In this document: piece after piece, positions 7,258 through 13,942 of the stretch
Position numbering within the stretch: the stretch's first letter is position 1
How the letters are laid out: each line of letters starts with the position of its first letter
Translations under genes and position numbers: made by a program
Assembly: GCA_001689485.1 (NCBI GenBank)
Contig: LUJQ01000038.1
Span: 413-18,243 of the forward strand
Origin: Bacteroidales bacterium M6
GTDB lineage: Bacteria; Bacteroidota; Bacteroidia; Bacteroidales; Muribaculaceae
Length of the DNA stretch: 17,831 nucleotides
Direction of reading: 5' to 3'
Notes under the pieces: model-generated
What the model was told of the DNA's origin: nothing
The model's database searches: none
What the model saw: the letters and a program-made list of their open reading frames with translations, nothing else

Positions 7258-7914
7258 ATGGCAGAAATAACAATCTTACCAATAAGCCTACTTGATTTCA
7301 ACAAGGGGCAACTCAAAGGACTCCCGAAGAATCCCCGGTTCTTTCGGGATTATCGCTATGAGGCGATGAAAAAGAGCATCAAGGAATCGCCCGAGATGCT
7401 TGAACTGCGTGAACTCATCGTTTTTCCTTATACGGAAGGACGCTACATTGTCGTTTGCGGCAATCTCCGTCTGAGGGCTTGCAAGGAGCTTGGCTATACC
7501 GAGCTGCCGTGTAAAATCCTCAACCTTGATACTGACGTAAAGAAGTTGAGGGAGTATGCCACAAAAGACAACGTGAACTTCGGAGAAAACGATCTCGATG
7601 TGATGAACAACGAGTGGGATAAAACCGAGTTGGCCGACTGGGGTGTAGAATTTGCCCCGGAAAAGCCAGTCGATGAGTTCAAGGAACGGTTTGATTCTAT
7701 AACCGATGAAACTGCAATCTATCCGCTGGTTCCGAAGTTTGATGAAAGACATGAGTTGTTCATCATTCAGTCCGGCAACGAGGTTGATAGCAACTGGCTC
7801 CGTGAGAGGCTGGGTATGCAGCGTATGAAATCCTATAAGAGCGGTAAGGTAAGCAAGAGCAATGTGATTGACATAAAAGATGTACGTGACGCGCTGGAGG
7901 GCGAGAGCAAATGA
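7258..7914 (+). CDS. ParB-fold protein of the phage DNA-modification type
   Basis: A 218-residue protein with one ParB/sulfiredoxin-type domain: NPRF (25-28) and VVCGNLRLRACKELGY (about 65-80). EYATKDNVNFGENDLDVM and DKTELADWGVE (99-131) follow. The DN-x-G-x-(N/W)D plus L-x-x-WG pattern is what I know from ParB-like domains attached to, or next to, phage N6-adenine methylases, rather than from chromosomal ParB proteins. There is no ENxQR box and no obvious helix-turn-helix, so it is not a standard partition protein. The C-terminal 85 residues (FIIQSGNEVDSNWLRERLG onward) are unrecognised. Its stop overlaps the ATG of the glycosyltransferase by 4 bp, implying equimolar, coupled synthesis. Members of this fold use nucleotide triphosphates or cut DNA; which applies here is unknown. 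Confidence 0.75.
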   Translation: MAEITILPISLLDFNKGQLKGLPKNPRFFRDYRYEAMKKSIKESPEMLELRELIVFPYTEGRYIVVCGNLRLRACKELGYTELPCKILNLDTDVKKLREYATKDNVNFGENDLDVMNNEWDKTELADWGVEFAPEKPVDEFKERFDSITDETAIYPLVPKFDERHELFIIQSGNEVDSNWLRERLGMQRMKSYKSGKVSKSNVIDIKDVRDALEGESK

Positions 7915-8663
7915 GCCTCAAGATAGTCATTCCATCACATAAGCGCCATGATAGAGTGTTTGCCAAGAAGCTCGTTATAGACCCCATCATCTGTGTGGCT
8001 GAAAGCCAGGCAGACCTCTACCGTCAGTATAATCCCGAGTGCGAGATTGTCACACACCCCGATGACGTGATAGGGTTGATACCCAAACGGAATTGGATGG
8101 CAAAGCACTTCGGAGAACTTATGATGCTTGACGATGATGTTCATGTTGTCAAGACTCTTTTTTGTGAGAAAGGAGAGCCTGGTGTTATTCGCAATCCCGA
8201 AACGATAACCCATATCATCAATTCACTCTACGAGCTGGCGTGTATGCTCGATGTTCATGTTTTCGGGTTCACGTCGGCCATCTCTCCGGTGATGTATAAC
8301 GAATGGGGATATTACTCCCTCTCAAAGATGATCACCGGCTGTGCCTACGGAGTGAGGTATAACAAGAATGTATGGTGGAATGAGGAAATCAGACTCAAAG
8401 AGGATTTTTGGATTTCATGCTACATGAAGTATAAGGAACGCAGAATCCTCACCGACCTCCGCTACAACTTCGCCCAAAAAGGTACATTTGTCAACGCCGG
8501 AGGCTTGGCCGCGCTCCGAAATCAGGAAGAGGAACGCCGTTCGATACTGTTCATCAAAAAACATTTTGGTGACAGTATCAATATAAAGGGAGCAACCAAT
8601 AACGGCAAAGACAAAACAAAGCAACTTGTGGAGTACAACATATCCTGTAAGTTCAAATTCTAA
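7911..8663 (+). CDS. GT-A glycosyltransferase resembling the TET/JBP-associated (TAGT) family
   Basis: A 250-residue protein. It begins with a GT-A strand, IVIPSHKRHDR (5-15), followed by IICVAESQADLYRQY (26-40). The metal and sugar-nucleotide binding DXD motif is MMLDDDVH (71-78). ITGCAYGVRYN (141-151) precedes an Glu-Asp pair in KEDFWIS (163-169), the usual place of the catalytic acid side. LTDLRYNF and VNAGGLAALRNQEEE close the domain. This order matches glycosyltransferases predicted to decorate hydroxymethylated DNA bases in phages, named TAGT because they often sit with TET/JBP oxygenases. No oxygenase or hydroxymethyl-pyrimidine synthase is in the window. Capsular or phage-surface sugars are alternative acceptors. 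It is translationally coupled to the ParB-fold gene. GT-A type is fairly sure; TAGT membership is less so. Confidence 0.7.
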   Translation: MSLKIVIPSHKRHDRVFAKKLVIDPIICVAESQADLYRQYNPECEIVTHPDDVIGLIPKRNWMAKHFGELMMLDDDVHVVKTLFCEKGEPGVIRNPETITHIINSLYELACMLDVHVFGFTSAISPVMYNEWGYYSLSKMITGCAYGVRYNKNVWWNEEIRLKEDFWISCYMKYKERRILTDLRYNFAQKGTFVNAGGLAALRNQEEERRSILFIKKHFGDSINIKGATNNGKDKTKQLVEYNISCKFKF

Positions 8664-8680
8664 CCTGCTGATTGGCCGAT

Positions 8681-8742
8681 AAAATGGCGTTAAAATGGTG
8701 TTCAATCTGATTGCATACCTCGTCATTTTGGGCTAAATTTAC
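8681..8742 (+). promoter_or_regulatory. Second Bacteroidales-type promoter, homologous to the one at 1482-1543
   Basis: AAAATGG occurs at 8681-8687 and 8692-8698 (11-bp period). ATTG follows at 8710-8713 and, after 20 bp, TAAATTTA at 8734-8741. By my hand alignment 41 of 62 bases match the region at 1482-1543 without any gap. The matches concentrate in both AAAATGG copies, TCTGnTTG, TCG and CTAAnTTTAC. The expected start point is near 8748, which would put the inverted-repeat element at 8772-8878 in the leader of the 8957 gene or make it a separate small RNA. Confidence 0.65.
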
Positions 8743-8771
8743 TGATGTAAAACAAATTATTTACAAGAATA

Positions 8772-8878
8772 AAATAAGACTTAAACGCAACGGGTAGGTC
8801 GAATACCTCATCATACGGTCTTGAAACCAAATGCCACCGTTCCACACATCGTGGCTCTATTGCGGTTAAGTCTTATTT
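8772..8878 (+). ncRNA. Candidate structured RNA closed by 19-nt inverted arms
   Basis: The left arm (8772-8790) and right arm (8860-8878) pair over 19 positions with a single A-G mismatch: AAATAAGACTTAA, the mismatch, then CGCAA. They enclose 69 nt that can form smaller stems: GGTA 8793-8796 with TACC 8804-8807, and GCCAC 8833-8837 with GTGGC 8851-8855. A competing or pseudoknot pairing is ACGG 8815-8818 with CCGT 8837-8840. The right arm ends in TCTTATTTAAT, which could end a transcript. The element lies about 25 nt after the predicted start of the 8681-8742 promoter. No protein reads through it. It may be a phage small RNA or a structured leader. A miniature inverted-repeat element or recombination site is possible, but I see no target duplication. 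The strand is assumed from the promoter. Confidence 0.5.
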
Positions 8879-8956
8879 AATAGCGCAAATTTACGACTTT
8901 TCTTTCACATACACAACACGATAAAACGCAATTTAGTTTAGAATCAACAATATCAC

Positions 8957-9307
8957 ATGAAACTATACATATCTATCCCCATCAGCGGCCGACCTCTCCA
9001 CGAGGCAAAGCACCAGGCCGAGGTTATAAAGGCAAGGCTGGAGTCCCACGGCCACGAGTGTATCACTCCCTTTGACGTCTGCCCGGAGGCCGACAAGTCC
9101 TATGGCTACTACATGGGCCGCGACATAGAGGCGCTGCTGGCCGATGACATTGAAGGTGTAGTGTTCGGCAACGGGTTCCACAACTCCAAAGGCTGTCGGC
9201 TGGAACACGCCGCCGCCGAAATCTACGGCAAGCACATCGTTTACCAATCGTGCTTTTATATGCTCAACTTCGACACTCTCACCATTATACCAATCAACCA
9301 ACAATGA
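8957..9307 (+). CDS. DUF4406 / nucleoside 2-deoxyribosyltransferase-like protein
   Basis: A 116-residue protein of the nucleoside deoxyribosyltransferase fold. It opens with YISIPISGR, a helix of the EAKHQAEVIKARLESHGHE type, and ITPFDVCPE. MGRDIEALLADDIEGVVFGNGF (114-180 in the gene's middle third) and the typical SKGCRLEHAAAEIYG follow. The conserved Glu of the last motif is the place of the catalytic residue in true deoxyribosyltransferases. Those enzymes cleave or exchange the base of a deoxynucleoside; DUF4406 proteins are common in phages and their substrates are mostly untested. It is the first gene after the second promoter and the inverted-repeat element, and its stop overlaps the next ATG by 4 bp (ATGA). 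A role in handling free nucleobases or modified nucleotides is plausible from context. Confidence 0.8.
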   Translation: MKLYISIPISGRPLHEAKHQAEVIKARLESHGHECITPFDVCPEADKSYGYYMGRDIEALLADDIEGVVFGNGFHNSKGCRLEHAAAEIYGKHIVYQSCFYMLNFDTLTIIPINQQ

Positions 9308-9486
9308 AGAAAAAGTACCGTATTAAAACCGTTCTCGGGGCAGGATATACACACCCCGGCTACATCGTTCAGGTCTGCGCATGGTGGGGCCTGTGGGTAA
9401 ACGTAAAGTGTTTCGATGAACCCGAAGATCCCTACTTTGCCCTAAGTGAGGCAGAGGAACTGTTAGACAAACTCAACGAAAAGTAA
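9304..9486 (+). CDS. Small hypothetical protein (60 aa)
   Basis: I start this at the ATG at 9304, whose ATGA overlaps the stop of the preceding gene, rather than at the earlier in-frame ATG (9250), which would run deep into that gene. The protein begins MKKKYRIKTVLG, has an aromatic core (YIVQVCAWWGLWVNVKCF) and ends in an acidic helix (ALSEAEELLDKLNEK). No membrane segment is clear and no family is recognised. It may form a small all-beta domain plus helix. The next gene starts 4 bases after its stop, so it belongs to the epimerase/phosphoribosyltransferase transcription unit. Confidence 0.65.
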   Translation: MKKKYRIKTVLGAGYTHPGYIVQVCAWWGLWVNVKCFDEPEDPYFALSEAEELLDKLNEK

Positions 9487-9489
9487 GAC

Positions 9490-10275
9490 ATGAAAGTAGT
9501 AATCACCGGCGGCGAGGGCTTTATTGGCAAGGCTCTCGCCGCTGCTCTCTCCAAACGAGGAGCCGAGGTCATAATCATTGACCGCAAGAAAGGCATCGAG
9601 GCCAAAGACTTCTTCGATACCGTTCCCAATATCAATGAGGCCGACTGTGTGTATCATCTGGCCGCCCAGACATCTGTATTCAATACCGACCATGCGCAGA
9701 TCATGCACGATAACATCGAAACATTCATGGCCGTGTGTGATGCCTGTAAGCGTGCCGGCGTAAAGCTGGTGTATGCCTCATCTTCCACAGCCAACAATTC
9801 TAACACCACATCGCTCTATGGCATTTCCAAGCGTTTCGACGAGGAATATGCCAGATGCTACAACCCACAAGCCACCGGCGTGCGCCTGCACAATGTCTAT
9901 GGCCCTAACCCGCGTCAAGGTACTCTTCTTTGGCATTTACTCAATGACAATCCGGTTAGGCTCGTAAACGGCGGCCGCAACGTTCGCCACTTCACATATA
10001 TTGATGACGTGGTAGAAGGACTCATCTACGCATGGGGCTGTAACCACACACTCATCAATATCGCGAACCCCGAACAGACCAGCATATATGATTTCGCTTT
10101 AGCCGTTCAGGAGTATAATAATGCTGAAATCTCGCTACTTACAGAAAAGCGTGATTTTGATAAAATCTCGCAAACAGTTGACGAGAGCATATTTACTGCA
10201 CCTTTGCCATACACGTCGGCAGAAGAAGGCATAAGGCGTGTATTTGAAACAATCGACAATGGCACGGCGCAGTAA
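9490..10275 (+). CDS. NAD-dependent sugar epimerase/dehydratase (extended SDR)
   Basis: A 261-residue Rossmann protein. NAD-binding GGEGFIG lies at 7-13 with Asp31 after beta-2, which favours NAD(H). HLAAQT (56-61), the active-site SSST (97-100) and catalytic YGISK (110-114) follow. RLHNVYGP (132-139) and RHFTYIDD (166-173) complete the extended-SDR signature of UDP-glucose 4-epimerase, dTDP-glucose dehydratase and relatives. It is shorter than the usual 310-340 residues, mainly in the C-terminal substrate-binding part, so the sugar cannot be predicted. It should act in the cytosol on a nucleotide-diphosphate sugar. Together with the upstream GT-A enzyme it could supply an unusual sugar donor; the link is contextual. 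It overlaps the phosphoribosyltransferase gene by 17 bp or more. Confidence 0.85.
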   Translation: MKVVITGGEGFIGKALAAALSKRGAEVIIIDRKKGIEAKDFFDTVPNINEADCVYHLAAQTSVFNTDHAQIMHDNIETFMAVCDACKRAGVKLVYASSSTANNSNTTSLYGISKRFDEEYARCYNPQATGVRLHNVYGPNPRQGTLLWHLLNDNPVRLVNGGRNVRHFTYIDDVVEGLIYAWGCNHTLINIANPEQTSIYDFALAVQEYNNAEISLLTEKRDFDKISQTVDESIFTAPLPYTSAEEGIRRVFETIDNGTAQ

Positions 10276-10816
10276 GATAACACGTATGGATAAATGGGAT
10301 GTTCCTGCCTCTCGGCCTCGGCTGAAGGGTGGGAATATCCCTCTTTGTGATTTGTCGCCCCGGACGGTTCTGCATCAGCTTGACTCCCTGGTGTATTTCG
10401 CCCAATACAGACGCACAAAGAGCGGGATTCCGTTCAGCGAGATAAAACAGTCGGCCGAAATCGCATTATCGTTTGCCGAGACCGCCTGCATCTTCATCGA
10501 ACGTCTTGTCATCAATACGGAAGATTGGTGTATTATCACCACGCCCCGGCGCCGTCATTCAGACGGGTTCCACTTTGCAACGGCGGTATGTGAGCGCATA
10601 TCAATCCGGCTTGGCATTCCGTTTTATGCCGATGCCGTTCAGTGTATCAACCGCAACCGCCTCGACCCTGACTTTCATCTGTTACGCCCCATCAAGGAGC
10701 GGCGGGTGATTGTCTATGATGACATCATCACCACCGGCACCACATTAACGGCAACTGCCGCATTACTTGATGATCGTGATTTTGTTCTCAACATCATTGG
10801 CATCAATAACCGCTAA
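10259..10816 (+). CDS. ComF-like phosphoribosyltransferase
   Basis: The PRPP-binding loop VIVYDDIITTGTT is at about residues 150-162 of the 185-residue protein. It is the hallmark of type I phosphoribosyltransferases: two acidic residues, then TTGTT. The upstream helix-rich part and IITTPRRRHSDGFHFATAVCERI resemble ComF-type enzymes (the TTPRR...FHFA segment). I chose the ATG at 10259 because it gives a 17-bp overlap with the epimerase; an earlier in-frame ATG at 10238 is possible. The reaction would join or release a nucleobase or amine using PRPP; the substrate is not predictable. There is no zinc-finger N-terminus as in bacterial ComF. It is the last gene before a 277-bp non-coding gap and the packaging genes. 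Confidence 0.75.
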   Translation: MARRSKITRMDKWDVPASRPRLKGGNIPLCDLSPRTVLHQLDSLVYFAQYRRTKSGIPFSEIKQSAEIALSFAETACIFIERLVINTEDWCIITTPRRRHSDGFHFATAVCERISIRLGIPFYADAVQCINRNRLDPDFHLLRPIKERRVIVYDDIITTGTTLTATAALLDDRDFVLNIIGINNR

Positions 10817-11093
10817 AAACCACTCTCCCGGCCATGAATTTTACTCAATCCCCACCATGTTTTGGAAATAAAAGCCCAATAATCGGAAGCAAAACGGCTA
10901 AAAATGGCAATTTTCGGGGTGAATCCGGAAATTTTTTCAAGGGCGGGAGAAAGACAAAACAATATTATGAACATAAACGACAGCAACCCATTCTACCTAC
11001 TTTTTCTTTGGCTGTTATCCGACTACAATTTCAGTCTCTGATTATATACAATTTTATCCCCGAATTATATAAACACTCTCATACATCATCTCA
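10817..11093 (+). other. Non-coding gap before the packaging genes
   Basis: 277 bp between the phosphoribosyltransferase and the small terminase. I see no convincing promoter, terminator or RNA. AAAACGG and AAAATGG lie 10 bp apart (10891-10907) and resemble the paired repeats of the two promoters, but no TTTG/TAnnTTT boxes follow at the right distance. The last 60 bp are AT-rich. Sites recognised by the small terminase (pac or cos) often lie beside its gene, so this gap is a reasonable place to look, but no sequence feature proves it. Confidence 0.4.
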
Positions 11094-11645
11094 ATGGCAA
11101 GAAAAAAGAACAAACACGGCCTTACCGCACAACAGGAGCTGTTCTGTCAGTACGTCGTAGATGCCTACGGCACCGACACAAGAGGTGTTCTTGTTACGGC
11201 ATACCGCAAGGCCTATAACTGCAAGAATGACGCTAAGGCAAGCACCCATTACACATCGGCATCTTTGCTGATGAGTGACCCAAAGATAGCCCAAAGGGTT
11301 GAGCAACTGCAAGAGGAGCGCGCGAGACTCGCTACAATCAGTCGTGAACGCATCATATCCGATGATGTGAAGATACTCGACCTCGACCCATTAACACTCT
11401 GGATAGAAGATGAGAAAACGCACCAATGGAGAATGCGCTACCTCCACGAAATACCCAAAGAGATACGCCGCCTGCTGAAGTTTACACGCAACGGCAAAAG
11501 GCTCGTTCCGGATGTCGATAAAGACGCGGCCAAGAAAAGGCTTATAGATGTTCTCGGCTACGCCTCTGCCAAAGACCTCAACATAACAACGAATAGCACC
11601 GTATCCGGCGAATTGCGCATTGGATTTGACGATGATCAAAAGTAA
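11094..11645 (+). CDS. Phage terminase small subunit
   Basis: A 183-residue protein of the Terminase_2 type. The N-terminus is basic (MARKKNKHG), followed by the helix-turn-helix region LTAQQELFCQYVVDAYG, then VLVTAYRKAYNCKN and SASLLMSDPKIAQRVEQLQEE. This is the standard layout of the DNA-recognition domain plus oligomerisation helices. The middle (LDLDPLTLWIEDE) and the C-terminus (NITTNSTVSGELRIGFDDDQK, in part) are typical of Bacteroidales and PBSX-like small terminases, the tail being where they contact the large subunit. It recognises the phage genome and starts packaging. The gene starts the head module and is followed by the large terminase after a 123-bp gap that contains a hairpin. 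Confidence 0.88.
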   Translation: MARKKNKHGLTAQQELFCQYVVDAYGTDTRGVLVTAYRKAYNCKNDAKASTHYTSASLLMSDPKIAQRVEQLQEERARLATISRERIISDDVKILDLDPLTLWIEDEKTHQWRMRYLHEIPKEIRRLLKFTRNGKRLVPDVDKDAAKKRLIDVLGYASAKDLNITTNSTVSGELRIGFDDDQK

Positions 11646-11651
11646 AGCAAG

Positions 11652-11680
11652 TGTAACCGAAATCGCGTTATTCGGTTACA
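11652..11680 (+). other. 10-bp stem hairpin between terminase genes
   Basis: TGTAACCGAA and TTCGGTTACA are perfect inverted repeats around a 9-base loop (ATCGCGTTA), 7 bases after the small-terminase stop. The following bases (TATTGTCAAAG) are not a T-run, so a classic terminator is unlikely. It may be an mRNA processing or stability signal, or a protein-binding palindrome. Confidence 0.6.
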
Positions 11681-11768
11681 TATTGTCAAAGCGGTTGAAA
11701 AAATTCCCAGCGAAACACAAAACTGCATAAGCGAAACGCCCTATAATCCTTTCAAATTGTCAAGATTA

Positions 11769-13850
11769 ATGCAAATCAATTTCAAGAAGCTCAACCCTCT
11801 CGGATTTCATCTGATGAAACTACTCCAAGACACGGCCATCCGACTGATTATTCTGTTCGGAGGTTCATCTTCCGGCAAATCGTATAGTGTGGCCCAGCTT
11901 ATTCTCATCATGACCCTATGGGACGGTGAGAACACGCTCGTCATGCGTAAGGTCGGAGCGTCCATCAGCAAGACCATATATGAGGATTTCAAGGTTGCGG
12001 CCAAGCAGCTCGGCATCTTCAGTCTGTTCAAGTTCAAGGACGGAGTGAGGCAGATTGTTTGCATTCCGAATGGAGCCAAGATTGATTTTGGCGGTCTCGA
12101 TGACCCGGAAAAGATTAAGGGTATCTCTAACTATAAACGCGTTGTTCTTGATGAATGGTCAGAATTTACCAGCGAGGATTACAAGCAGGTTCGTAAGCGT
12201 CTGCGCGGTAAAGTAGGCCAGCAGATCATCACAACATTCAATCCAATCAAGGAGACACACTGGATAAAGAAAGAGGTTTTTGATGTCGAGAAGTGGCATG
12301 ATGTTCCGATGGAGATAGAGATTGCCGGGCGGAAGATACCCTCTCAGCTTACTGCCGTGAAATCAATACGGATGAACGAGGCCAAGATGATACTGAACCC
12401 TCGCACAAAAGAGATAGAGGAACACGCCCCCGACACTGTTGTTATACAATCCACCTACCTCAATAACTTTTGGGTTGTCGGTTCGCCGGACGGAACCTAC
12501 GGCTACTATGATGAACAGTGTATCGCTGACTTTGAGAAAGACCGCATCAACGATCCTGACTATTACAACGTGTACGCACTTGGCGAATGGGGTGTTATCC
12601 GCACCGGTTCCGAGTTCTTCGGCTCGTTCAACCGTGGCAAGCACACAGGAGAGTGTAAATACAATCCCAACCGTGCGCTCCATGTAAGCGTCGATAACAA
12701 CGTGCTGCCTTATATCTCTTACACATTCTGGCAGATTGAATATGACTTCGGTCGTGGTATTGAGCCTGCACCCGGAGGCATTAAGATTCGCCAGATAGAT
12801 GAGATTGCGGCCGAGAGTCCGCATAATACCGCCCGCAAAAGCGCGCTGCTTGTAGCCGCAAAATGTAGGACATTGGGAGTTGACCGCATATATCTGCATG
12901 GTGATGCCTCAACACGCCATGCCAATACCATTGATGACCAAAAGCGCTCATTCCTCGACCTTGTAATATCTACCCTACAAGCCGAGGGCATAGAGGTTAT
13001 AGACTGCGTAGGCAAGCAGAATCCAAGTGTGCCGATGACCGGCGAATTTATCAACGCTATATTCGATGAGATTATACCCGATATCCGTATCATCATCGGT
13101 GAACATTGTACCATCTCAATTGAGGACTACATGAGCGTGCAGAAAGATGAAAACGGTGCAATCCTCAAAACAAAGGTCAAGAATAAAATCACCATGCAGA
13201 CCTATGAGGAACACGGACACATCTCTGACACATTTCGCTATGTTGTTGCAGATCTTGTGCGAGAGCAGTTCCTGTTGTTCTCTAACCGCCGTAAGCGCAA
13301 CCTATATGCCCGTGATGGTATCGTCCATTTCTACAATCCCGACACCGACTGCAAGTATAGCAGGGAGATTGTGTATGCCATGCCGAATGTCAACGGTAAG
13401 TTCGCGCTGGTTCATGGTAAGCTGTGTGGCGAGAAGTGGCACATCGTCAATCTGATGTTGAGAGAAACGTCCTCAACTGATGAGATAGCCGAGATTCTGG
13501 TGGATGCCGGGAGTCAGCAAACCATCATCGAGTGTGCTCCAGCCTATTTCCGATTTGTCCGCGATTTGCGAAAGGAGATACCGAATGTCCGGGCCATGAA
13601 TGAAGTTGCAGATGTTGACCGACGCATAGCCGCTACTTCTGACTTTGTAAAGAACCACCTACTGTTCAACGATAGCAAATTGACAGAAAATGTAGAATAC
13701 TCCCAATTCATGACAAACCTCTTTGACTATAACCGCGCCACGGGTGAAAGTATAGAGGCAAGTGCCGTTTTGAGTGGATTTATACAATTCGTTGTAAAAT
13801 TCAGTTTTGATGGCAACATCAAAGCAACTGCCGATAGCTTAATAAATTAG
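11769..13850 (+). CDS. Phage terminase large subunit with C-terminal extension
   Basis: I start at the ATG at 11769 (693 residues) rather than a TTG 12 bases earlier. The ATPase has Walker A GGSSSGKS (31-38), Walker B VVLDEW (125-130) and coupling motif TTFNP (about 155-159). The nuclease follows: Asp in HVSVDNN (about 309), Asp in LHGDAS (about 379) and GHISDTFRY (about 483-491), the usual end of the nuclease domain. The motor pumps DNA into the prohead and cuts it. Known relatives end soon after that point, but this one goes on for about 190 residues. The extension looks like another RNase H-type domain: FALVHGKLCGEKWHIVNLML, TIIECAPAY, RRIAATSDFVKNHLLF, EASAVLSGFIQF. The first metal-binding Asp appears as His and the last motif lacks Asp, so this copy is probably inactive. 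Confidence 0.88.
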   Translation: MQINFKKLNPLGFHLMKLLQDTAIRLIILFGGSSSGKSYSVAQLILIMTLWDGENTLVMRKVGASISKTIYEDFKVAAKQLGIFSLFKFKDGVRQIVCIPNGAKIDFGGLDDPEKIKGISNYKRVVLDEWSEFTSEDYKQVRKRLRGKVGQQIITTFNPIKETHWIKKEVFDVEKWHDVPMEIEIAGRKIPSQLTAVKSIRMNEAKMILNPRTKEIEEHAPDTVVIQSTYLNNFWVVGSPDGTYGYYDEQCIADFEKDRINDPDYYNVYALGEWGVIRTGSEFFGSFNRGKHTGECKYNPNRALHVSVDNNVLPYISYTFWQIEYDFGRGIEPAPGGIKIRQIDEIAAESPHNTARKSALLVAAKCRTLGVDRIYLHGDASTRHANTIDDQKRSFLDLVISTLQAEGIEVIDCVGKQNPSVPMTGEFINAIFDEIIPDIRIIIGEHCTISIEDYMSVQKDENGAILKTKVKNKITMQTYEEHGHISDTFRYVVADLVREQFLLFSNRRKRNLYARDGIVHFYNPDTDCKYSREIVYAMPNVNGKFALVHGKLCGEKWHIVNLMLRETSSTDEIAEILVDAGSQQTIIECAPAYFRFVRDLRKEIPNVRAMNEVADVDRRIAATSDFVKNHLLFNDSKLTENVEYSQFMTNLFDYNRATGESIEASAVLSGFIQFVVKFSFDGNIKATADSLIN

Positions 13851-13942
13851 GCTATATTTTTGAGGATTGCTAAAAATCAGTTTTTCGAGATTTGGCGCAA
13901 CCGATTGGATTTGTGCTTTAATTTGCGACAAAAGAACAAAGC

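Noticed and set aside
8742..8830. Hammerhead-like CTGATG at 8742-8747 with a later GAAA
   Set aside because: The core needs CTGATGA and correctly placed stems; neither is present.
8772..8878. Integron attC site, because GTTAAGT in the right arm fits GTTRRRY
   Set aside because: The left arm does not give a matching RYYYAAC, the arms are nearly perfect without the spacer and extrahelical bases of attC, and no integrase is present.
10967..11041. 24-codon hydrophobic ORF (starts MNINDSNPFYLLFLWLL) before the small terminase
   Set aside because: Too short to judge; a purine-rich GGGAGAAAG lies upstream but too far from the ATG. No other support.
10834..11160. 108-residue ORF spanning the gap and the start of the small terminase
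   Set aside because: Overlaps the well-supported small terminase in another frame and has no protein-like pattern.
13873..13925. Possible third promoter before the portal gene (TTTG at 13891, TTTAATTTG at 13917)
   Set aside because: The spacing is 23-24 bp instead of 19-21, the upstream AAAATGG pair is missing, and the -7 box does not fit.
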